A DNA stretch of 64,000 nt from Methylobacterium mesophilicum (lineage in GTDB: Bacteria > Pseudomonadota > Alphaproteobacteria > Rhizobiales > Beijerinckiaceae). The first letter of the stretch is position 1; each line of letters starts with the position of its first letter. The position numbers and the translations under genes are program-made. A model generated the notes under the pieces. It worked only from the letters and a program-made list of their open reading frames with translations. It was not told where the DNA came from and made no database searches. Positions 58,337-64,000 of the stretch are shown here, in pieces. The DNA lies in contig NZ_BPQU01000020.1 of the NCBI RefSeq assembly GCF_022179445.1, positions 1 to 64,000 of the forward strand, in the 5' to 3' direction.

Positions 58337-60823
58337 ATGACGCCAGACGCGCCGGAGCGCGCCCCGACCGATCCGGGCCCCGCACGGGATCCCGGGGCCG
58401 ACACGGCGGACCCGCGCCGGGCGGCCCGAGAGGCCGGACGCGCCGCGCGCGATCTTTTCCGCCACCTGTGGATCCTGATCGCCGCCGCCGGGCGCGGCAT
58501 GCTGCAAGCCGGGCGTTCGGCTTTCTCGCGAATCGCCGGCGCCCTGACCCGGCGACGTGACCGCGCGCGGCCCGTCGCGGCCGAGCGGTCCGCTGCGGCG
58601 GACACGGTACCGGGCTTCGCGGAAGGCCGAGGCCGCTTCGGCCGCCTGCGGCGCCGGCCCGTTCTGCTCGCCGCCGGGGCCGCGATCCTGCTGCCGGCCC
58701 TGGCGCTGGCGGTCTACCTGCTGGCCGCCCTGGTGACCCTGCCGCCGCTGGGCGGGGCGGTCGTCGAGACCGGCCAGCGGGCGATCACCGTCGAGGCCGA
58801 TGACGGCCGGGTCTTCGCCACCCGGGGCAGTTTCCGCGGCCAGAAGCTCACCGCCGCCGACCTGCCACCGAACCTCGCCAAGGCGATCGTCGCGATCGAG
58901 GATCGCCGGTTCTACAGCCACTGGGGCATCGACCTGCGCGGCCTCGCCCGCGCCGCCTGGCGCAACGCCGCGGGCGGCGGGGTGCGCGAGGGCGGCTCGA
59001 CGATCACGCAGCAATATGTCCGCCTGACCTCGCTCAACCAGGAGAAGACGCTCTGGCGCAAGGTCCAGGAGGCGTTCCTGGCGCTGCGGGTCGAGACCAC
59101 GATGAGCAAGGACGAGATCCTGCTCGGCTACCTCGACGCCGCCTATTTCGGGGCCGGCGCCTACGGGGCGGACGCGGCCGCCCGGCGCTATTTCGGCAAG
59201 CCCGCCAAGGCCCTGACCCTGCCCGAGGCGGCCATGCTGGCCGGGCTGGTGCGGGCGCCCTCGCAGCTCGCCCCCACCCGCAACCTCGGCGGCGCCAAGG
59301 AGCGGGCCGACGTGGTGCTCCAGGCCATGGTGGAGACCGGGGCGATCTCGCAGAAGGAGGCCGACGCCGCGCGCAAGCAGAGCGTCACCCTGAAGTCTCC
59401 GCCCGAGGCGCCGCCCGGCACCAACTACTTCCTCGACATGATCGCCGGCGACGTGAAGCGGCTCGCCGGCACCGACGGCGACATGACGGTGCGCTCCACC
59501 CTCAACCTCGACCTGCAGAGCCTCGCGGAGGGCGTCGTCGCCAGGCGCCTCGACAAGGACGGCGCCAAGCGCAAGGTCGGCCAGGCCGCCATGGTGGTGC
59601 TGTCGAAGGCCGGCGCGATCCTCGCGATGGTGGGCGGCCGGGACTACGAGGACAGCCAGTTCAACCGCGCGGTCCAGGCCAAGCGCCAGCCGGGCTCGCT
59701 GTTCAAGCTCCTGGTCTACCTGACGGCCTACGAGCAGGGCCTGACGCCCGAGAGCGTGATGGACGATCGCCCGGTGCGCATCGGCGACTGGGAGCCCGAG
59801 AACGACGACGGGCGCTATCGCGGACCGGTGCCGCTGCGGACCGCCTTCGCGCTGTCGATCAACACGGTGGCGGCTCAGCTCGGGCAGGATGTCGGCATCC
59901 CGGCGGTGATCGCCACCGCGCGCAAGCTGGGGATCCAGTCCGAGCTGCCGAACGTGCCGAGCCTCGTCCTCGGGTCCGGCACCGTCAGCCTGCTGGAGAT
60001 GACCCGCGCCTACGGCTCCGTGCTCTCCGGCCGCGCGCCGCTCGCGAGCTTCGGCATCCACGCGATCCGCGGGGCGGCCCCGCAGCCGCTCTACGTCCGG
60101 GCCGAGCCGGCGCCGGCCGCCACCCTGGCGCAGGAGCCGCGCCAGATGATGCTCGATTCGCTCCAGGCGGTGGTCGATTCAGGGACCGGCCGGGCGGCGC
60201 GGGTGCCGGGCCAGATCATCGGCGGCAAGACCGGCACCAGCCAGGATTTCCGCGACGCCTGGTTCGTCGGCATGACCCCGGACCTCGTGGTCGGTGTCTG
60301 GATCGGCAACGACGACGACAGCCCGATGAACCGGATGTTCGGCGGCGAGATGCCGGCCGGGATCTTCCACGATTTCGTCCAGCGGGCCTCCGCGCAGCTC
60401 GCCAAGGGCCGTCCGCGCCCGTCGGCGGAACGGGCCGAGCCGGCCCCGGCGGTCGCGGCGACGCCGCAGCCGGCCCCGCAGCCGACGCAACAGCCGACCC
60501 CGGTCGCGTCCAGCGAGATCCGGGGCGTGCCCGAAGTGATCGACACCGGGACCCTGTCGCTGCGCGGGCGGACCGTGCACCTCCTCGGCGTCGTGGGCGA
60601 GCGCGGGCACCTCGCCCGGCAGCTCGCCAAGTACCTGCGCCGCCGCGAGGTGGTCTGCAGCGTCTCCGAGGATGCCGCCGGCCGCTGCCGGATCGAGGGC
60701 GACGACCTCGCCGCCCTGATCCTCACCGCAGGCGGCGCCCGGGCCTCGGACGATGCGCCCCCGGACCTCCTCGGCGCCGAGGAGCAGGCCCGGGCCGAAC
60801 GCGTCGGCCTATGGGGCCGGTGA
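58337..60823 (+). CDS. Class A penicillin-binding protein with C-terminal SNase-like domain
   Basis: An 828-residue bifunctional peptidoglycan synthase. A basic cytoplasmic region of about 105 residues precedes one transmembrane helix (AAILLPALALAVYLLAALV). The glycosyltransferase 51 domain has AIEDRRFYSHWGID and GGSTITQQ. The transpeptidase domain has the SXXK motif in QPGSLFKLL, SIN in ALSINTVA and KTGT in GGKTGTSQDF. After a Pro/Gln linker (about residues 690-725) the last 100 residues resemble a nuclease-type OB fold (RGRTVHLLGVVG and EEQARAERVGLWGR). That domain lacks the usual catalytic residues. The ATG is preceded by a weak ribosome site. Confidence 0.9.
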   Translation: MTPDAPERAPTDPGPARDPGADTADPRRAAREAGRAARDLFRHLWILIAAAGRGMLQAGRSAFSRIAGALTRRRDRARPVAAERSAAADTVPGFAEGRGRFGRLRRRPVLLAAGAAILLPALALAVYLLAALVTLPPLGGAVVETGQRAITVEADDGRVFATRGSFRGQKLTAADLPPNLAKAIVAIEDRRFYSHWGIDLRGLARAAWRNAAGGGVREGGSTITQQYVRLTSLNQEKTLWRKVQEAFLALRVETTMSKDEILLGYLDAAYFGAGAYGADAAARRYFGKPAKALTLPEAAMLAGLVRAPSQLAPTRNLGGAKERADVVLQAMVETGAISQKEADAARKQSVTLKSPPEAPPGTNYFLDMIAGDVKRLAGTDGDMTVRSTLNLDLQSLAEGVVARRLDKDGAKRKVGQAAMVVLSKAGAILAMVGGRDYEDSQFNRAVQAKRQPGSLFKLLVYLTAYEQGLTPESVMDDRPVRIGDWEPENDDGRYRGPVPLRTAFALSINTVAAQLGQDVGIPAVIATARKLGIQSELPNVPSLVLGSGTVSLLEMTRAYGSVLSGRAPLASFGIHAIRGAAPQPLYVRAEPAPAATLAQEPRQMMLDSLQAVVDSGTGRAARVPGQIIGGKTGTSQDFRDAWFVGMTPDLVVGVWIGNDDDSPMNRMFGGEMPAGIFHDFVQRASAQLAKGRPRPSAERAEPAPAVAATPQPAPQPTQQPTPVASSEIRGVPEVIDTGTLSLRGRTVHLLGVVGERGHLARQLAKYLRRREVVCSVSEDAAGRCRIEGDDLAALILTAGGARASDDAPPDLLGAEEQARAERVGLWGR

Positions 60824-61264
60824 CGTGTTCGAGCACCCCTGCGATCCAAGCTCGGCGAGCGTCAGCGGATCGGGCGCGCCGCCGAAATACCGCGCCAGGG
60901 CCTCGGCGAAACCCGGCTCCTCCGGAGCGGCGCGGGCGAACAGGGTCATGCTCGAGCGGAACTTCATGTCGTCCGGGGAGCCGAAGATCGCGTGAGCCGA
61001 GCGTCCGGTGACGCCGTTCACCGCCGCCGTGCAGGCACGCAGGCGTGCGCCGAGCACCGGATGCCCGCAATAGGCCCGCGCCTCGTCCAGGGTGCCGATC
61101 GCGTAGCGTCGCGCCATCGGGCTGGAGCCCAGGCCGGCGATCTGCGGGAAGATGAACCACATCCAGTGGCTGCGCTTCTCCCCGGCCCGCAATTCCGCGA
61201 GGGCCCGGTCGTAGACGCCCGCCTGGGCGGCGACGAAACGGTCGAGATCGTAGGGTTCGGCCAT
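60809..61264 (-). CDS. DUF1810 family protein
   Basis: A 151-residue soluble protein of the DUF1810 family. Diagnostic segments are YDLDRFVAAQAGVYDRALAE, KRSHWMWFIFPQIAGLG and DMKFRSSMTLFA. The family is widespread and has no firm function. It is convergent with the penicillin-binding protein gene and overlaps its end by 15 bases. Confidence 0.9.
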   Translation of the reverse strand: MAEPYDLDRFVAAQAGVYDRALAELRAGEKRSHWMWFIFPQIAGLGSSPMARRYAIGTLDEARAYCGHPVLGARLRACTAAVNGVTGRSAHAIFGSPDDMKFRSSMTLFARAAPEEPGFAEALARYFGGAPDPLTLAELGSQGCSNTSPAP

Positions 61265-61435
61265 GATCCGGCTCCGGTCTGCACCACACCAACCCGGTAG
61301 CGGTCGCCCGGATGCGCGCGGCCGGATTATCCGGGCGGGCGCTGATCGCGGCCGGCGGGAGACCTATCTCGGCGGGACGTGCCGTCGGCCGGTGGGAGGC
61401 ACCGGCCCGGCTGCAACGGTACACGGAGACGTCTG

Positions 61436-62236
61436 ATGCCGCAGATCACCGTCCGGGGACTCGCGTTCCGCTATGTCCTGGAGGGGCCCGAGGATGCACC
61501 CGTGGTTGCGTTCTCGAACTCGCTCGGCGCCACCCTGGACATGTGGGACGCCCTGCTGCCGGCGCTTGCCGGCCGGTTCCGGACGCTGCGCTACGACACC
61601 CGCGGCCATGGCGGCTCCGAGACGCACGACCGGCCGACCGAGATCGCGGACCTGGCCGGCGATCTCGCGGGGCTGCTCGACGGGCTCGGGATCGCCCGGG
61701 CCCACCTGGTCGGGCTCTCGCTCGGCGGCATGATCGTGCAGGCTCTGGCGAGCGACGATCCGGCGCGCTGCGCGAGCGCGACCCTGATGGCGACGGCCGC
61801 GCATCTTCCGAGCGCACAGAGCTGGAACGAGCGTGCCGAGACGGCGCGGATGCAGGGGACCGGCGCGCTCATGGACGCGACGCTGGCGCGCTGGTTCACT
61901 CCGGCCTTCGCCGAGCGCTCACCCGAGGCCGTACGGTCCGTGCGGGAGCGCTTCGTCGCCTGCGATCCGGTCGGCTACGCGGTGTGCTGCGGCGTGATCG
62001 GACGGATGGACCTGCGGCCCGCCCTGTCGGCGATCACGGCCCCGACCCTGGTGATGGCCGGGCGCGACGACCCATCGACGCCCCCCGCCATGGCCGAAGC
62101 GCTCTGTGCCGGCATCGCCGAGGCCGAACTCGTGGTGCTGCCCCGGGCGGCGCATCTCCTGGCGGTCGAGCGCGCCGATGCGGCCGGACGCTACCTGCGG
62201 GCGTTCCTCGATCGCATCGAGGCCGGCGGCGCCTGA
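61436..62236 (+). CDS. Alpha/beta hydrolase, 3-oxoadipate enol-lactonase-like
   Basis: A 266-residue alpha/beta hydrolase. The oxyanion region is FSNSLGATLDMWD, the nucleophile elbow GLSLGGM, the acid AGRDDPSTPP and the catalytic His RAAHLLAVE. These stretches match PcaD, which opens 3-oxoadipate enol-lactone in aromatic degradation. No other pca genes are in the window, so a different ester or lactone substrate is possible. GGAG lies about ten bases before the ATG. Confidence 0.82.
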   Translation: MPQITVRGLAFRYVLEGPEDAPVVAFSNSLGATLDMWDALLPALAGRFRTLRYDTRGHGGSETHDRPTEIADLAGDLAGLLDGLGIARAHLVGLSLGGMIVQALASDDPARCASATLMATAAHLPSAQSWNERAETARMQGTGALMDATLARWFTPAFAERSPEAVRSVRERFVACDPVGYAVCCGVIGRMDLRPALSAITAPTLVMAGRDDPSTPPAMAEALCAGIAEAELVVLPRAAHLLAVERADAAGRYLRAFLDRIEAGGA

Positions 62237-62277
62237 GGATCCACGAGCCTCAAGCCGCCATCACCCGGAACGGCGCG

Positions 62278-62622
62278 TCAGTGGCAGGGAATGCCGGCCT
62301 CCGCGGGGGACATGCCCCGCGCGAGCCGGCGCCCGACATGGAACAGGACCTTCTCGATCAGCGCGATGGTCAGCGGATCGCCGTCGTGTTTCGCGAGCTG
62401 ATAGGCGTCGAGCAGGCTGTCGCTGATGTCGCCGAGCAGGTCCACCGGATCGTGCTGCACGTCTGCCCCGAGTGACGACACCGGCGCGGCCGCCGATTCG
62501 CCGGCCGGCCCGTCGTGGGCGGCTTGCGAGCCTTCGATGACCTGGCGCGCGGCGTCGATCATGGCCCGCATTTCTGCGAGCAATTCGAGGCTCGTGACGT
62601 CGTCTGGCGTATCCTTACGCAT
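62278..62622 (-). CDS. Hypothetical helical protein (114 aa)
   Basis: A 114-residue, acidic helical protein starting MRKDTPDDVTSLELLAEMRA and ending with EKVLFHVGRRLARGMSPAEAG. No family was recognised. An upstream in-frame start at 62691 would add 23 residues. A GGGGGA stretch lies before the chosen ATG. It stands alone next to the lanmodulin-like gene. Confidence 0.6.
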   Translation of the reverse strand: MRKDTPDDVTSLELLAEMRAMIDAARQVIEGSQAAHDGPAGESAAAPVSSLGADVQHDPVDLLGDISDSLLDAYQLAKHDGDPLTIALIEKVLFHVGRRLARGMSPAEAGIPCH

Positions 62623-62854
62623 GGTTCGGTCCCCCAACCGGTCCCAAACTGCACCTACAGGTTGCGGTCCGTCAACCGTCCGCTTGCCCATCTTGCAGGC
62701 ATATAGGTTTCAAAGCGGGATTGTCGCAGGCTGCGCCACCGCAAAAGTCGATCACGGCATCATCAAAGAAGAAAACGATTACAACCACGAGGTGCAGCAG
62801 CAGTGAGGCGGCTCGTCGTCCGACCGCATGGCATTCCCGGTTCAAACACAAGAA

Positions 62855-62882
62855 CGCCCCCGCGGAGAGATCCACGGGGGCG
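62855..62882 (-). terminator. Terminator of the lanmodulin-like gene
   Basis: CGCCCCCG and CGGGGGCG pair around a 12-base loop, and the minus strand continues TTCTTGTGTTTG. It lies 40 bases after the stop. The remaining spacer between 62623 and 62921 has no credible gene. Confidence 0.8.
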
Positions 62883-62921
62883 CCTGTATCTTCACTGAGC
62901 GCAATTAGTATTAACGAGCCG

Positions 62922-63335
62922 TTACTTGACGAGGGCGAGCAGCGCCTTGCCGGCCTTGGAGTTCAGCTCCTTGGCGTCGAGGGTGCCGTCGTTGTCCGGG
63001 TCGGCCATCTTGAAGCGATCGGCGACCGCGGCGAGGTATTCCTTCTTGTCGACGGTACCGTCGTTGTCCGGATCGGCCTGCTTGAGGCCGGCCTTGCTCA
63101 GGCGACCCTTCAGCTCCTTGGCGTCGAGGGTGCCGTCGGCATCCTTCTCCAGGCGGTCGAAGGTCGCGGAGGCGACGGCCTCGACTTCCTTGAGATCGAC
63201 GGTGCCGTCGTTGTCGGTGTCGATCATCTTGACGGCGCTGGCGCCGCTCACCGGCTTGGCGAGGGCGGCCGGAACTGCGAGGCCCGAAACGGCGACGGCA
63301 AAAGCCGCGAAGCCACTGATGAAACGAAGGGTCAT
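62922..63335 (-). CDS. lanM: Lanmodulin-like EF-hand protein
   Basis: A 137-residue exported protein (signal peptide to about Ala26, motif ALA) with four EF hands. EF1 is residues 39-50 (DTDNDGTVDLKE), EF2 63-74 (EKDADGTLDAKE), EF3 88-99 (DPDNDGTVDKKE) and EF4 112-123 (DPDNDGTLDAKE). The spacing, the linkers (ELKGRLSKAGLK, YLAAVADRFKMA) and the C-terminal ALLALVK match lanmodulin of M. extorquens, the periplasmic lanthanide-binding protein. Pro at loop position 2, a lanmodulin hallmark, is present only in EF3 and EF4 here. GGGAG precedes the ATG. It is monocistronic with its own terminator. Confidence 0.9.
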   Translation of the reverse strand: MTLRFISGFAAFAVAVSGLAVPAALAKPVSGASAVKMIDTDNDGTVDLKEVEAVASATFDRLEKDADGTLDAKELKGRLSKAGLKQADPDNDGTVDKKEYLAAVADRFKMADPDNDGTLDAKELNSKAGKALLALVK

Positions 63336-63450
63336 TGCCAAATACTCCCGAAATTTGATGCGGGATCTTCCTAGGCGTGCCCGGACGATGCTGCAAGTGC
63401 GAAATTGGCAGGGCAGGCCAGCCGCGCGTGGTCCGGATGACGCGAGACAC

Positions 63451-63479
63451 GAAAAAGGGGCCGGCCAGCGCCGACCCCT
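63451..63479 (-). terminator. Terminator of the Arg/Asp-rich secreted gene
   Basis: AGGGGCCGGC pairs with GCCGACCCCT (one G-T pair) around a four-base loop, and the minus strand continues TTTTTCG. It lies 41 bases after the stop at 63520. Confidence 0.8.
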
Positions 63480-63519
63480 CATGGATCATCCAGTCACAGC
63501 AAGCTGTGGACAGTCCGAA

Positions 63520-63768
63520 TCAGTAACCGTAGCCGCGGCGGACCGCCGGACGGTCGTCCTCGAATCGCTGGCGGCGATACATCCGGTCGTCGTCGGCGCG
63601 GTCACGATCCCGGCGGTATTCGTCCCGGCGGAAATCGCGCTCCCGCTGGCCGCGCGAGCGCAGGTCGACGCTGGGACCGTCGGGGCCGATATCGATGCGC
63701 TGGGCCGAAGCCGGGACGACAGTCGCGAGGGAGGCGGCCAGGATGGCGCCGGCGAGCAGGGTCTTCAT
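63520..63768 (-). CDS. Small secreted Arg/Asp-rich protein (82 aa)
   Basis: An 82-residue protein with a clear signal peptide (MKTLLAGAILAASLATVVP, ending ASAQ). The mature part is dominated by Arg and Asp (RRDEYRRDRDRADDDRMYRR) and ends RRGYGY. No family was recognised; similar charged exported proteins are common in rhizobia. AAGGAG is six bases before the ATG. A near-match to the EcfG promoter lies upstream and a terminator follows. Confidence 0.78.
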   Translation of the reverse strand: MKTLLAGAILAASLATVVPASAQRIDIGPDGPSVDLRSRGQRERDFRRDEYRRDRDRADDDRMYRRQRFEDDRPAVRRGYGY

Positions 63769-63796
63769 GGGACACTCCTTCGTGCGTTGGAGTGCC

Positions 63797-63821
63797 AACA
63801 CAGTCTCGCGACGATCGTTCC
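63797..63821 (-). promoter_or_regulatory. Candidate EcfG-type promoter (one mismatch)
   Basis: Minus-strand GGAAC-N16-TGTT, one base off the consensus, 29 bases before the start of the small secreted gene. Spacing to the gene is plausible; the mismatch leaves it unproven. Confidence 0.4.
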
Positions 63822-63869
63822 CGATTCGCGCAAGGCATCTCCCGCGGCGCCGCAGAGATCCCGGCGATC

Positions 63870-64000
63870 TCAGGCCAGCGTCGACAAGTCCTGAAACCAG
63901 TGCTGCGCCTGAACATAGTTCTTTACCCGGGGCGACAACGCGTGCGGGTTGGTATCGTGCACCACCCAAACCTGCACCGCGTCGTCGACGACGATTTCGT
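63870..64000 (-). CDS. 3' end of a gene cut by the window edge
   Basis: The last 43 codons of a minus-strand gene whose start lies beyond the window. The visible end reads EIVVDDAVQVWVVHDTNPH and continues to HWFQDLSTLA before a TGA. Codon positions are strongly G+C-biased at the third base, as in real genes here. The family could not be recognised from this fragment. Confidence 0.7.
   Translation of the reverse strand, partial: EIVVDDAVQVWVVHDTNPHALSPRVKNYVQAQHWFQDLSTLA

Noticed and set aside
62672..62875. A 67-codon minus-strand frame with one hydrophobic stretch
   Set aside because: It starts inside the terminator of the lanmodulin-like gene and has no ribosome site.

Overview
The window is about 70% G+C and reads as a chromosomal segment of a methylotrophic alphaproteobacterium, most likely Methylobacterium. 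The reasons are a PhyR/NepR general-stress locus whose PhyR phospho-acceptor falls at Asp190, as in M. extorquens PhyR, a close relative of the lanthanide-binding protein lanmodulin, an AcpXL-type acyl carrier protein for very-long-chain lipid A acyl groups, a carotenoid-style glycosyltransferase/acyltransferase pair, and palindromic intergenic repeats of a kind common in this genus. No rRNA, tRNA, CRISPR array, insertion sequence or phage gene was seen.

Layout. 0-6.5 kb: acyltransferase and glycosyltransferase, small secreted proteins, CutA, NAD kinase and a GNAT enzyme. 6.5-10 kb: small stress-type genes, a cold-shock protein and the acpXL-fabZXL-fabF2XL-like operon. 10-15 kb: envelope genes (AI-2E-type permease, nuclease-like protein, L,D-transpeptidase, Sco-like chaperone). 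15-19 kb: the general stress response island (KGG protein, secreted protein, a predicted small RNA, phyR, nepR, DUF1328 protein, a 60-residue protein). 19-36 kb: metabolism and envelope (MBL-fold hydrolase, AsmA-like protein, 3-oxoacid CoA-transferase, chemoreceptor, aconitase, leucyl aminopeptidase, ChrA, amidohydrolase). 35.8-39.2 kb: a copA-cueR copper operon followed by two tiny membrane-protein genes. 40-53 kb: a run of minus-strand genes containing a putative biosynthetic cluster: inositol-1-phosphate synthase, HD-like protein, methyltransferase, Gfo/Idh/MocA oxidoreductase, YcaO protein, TIM-barrel isomerase, GT4 glycosyltransferase, PIG-L deacetylase and a uracil-DNA-glycosylase-family protein. 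53-64 kb: lytic transglycosylase, EmrAB-type efflux, HdeD, a class A penicillin-binding protein with an unusual C-terminal domain, an enol-lactonase-like hydrolase, the lanmodulin homologue and a gene cut by the window edge.

Two results stand out. First, seven exact copies of the EcfG-type promoter GGAAC-N16-CGTT sit in intergenic DNA, six of them between 16.2 and 18.5 kb. They precede phyR, nepR, three small genes, hdeD, and one stretch with no gene that ends about 90 nt later in a strong Rho-independent terminator. That stretch is best explained as a general-stress small RNA with a C-rich, anti-Shine-Dalgarno loop, resembling GsrN of Caulobacter. Second, the inositol/YcaO/GT4/PIG-L neighbourhood has the ingredients of an inositol-derived pseudosaccharide pathway, with parallels to the first steps of mycothiol synthesis, in an organism group not known to make mycothiol. 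Its product is unknown.
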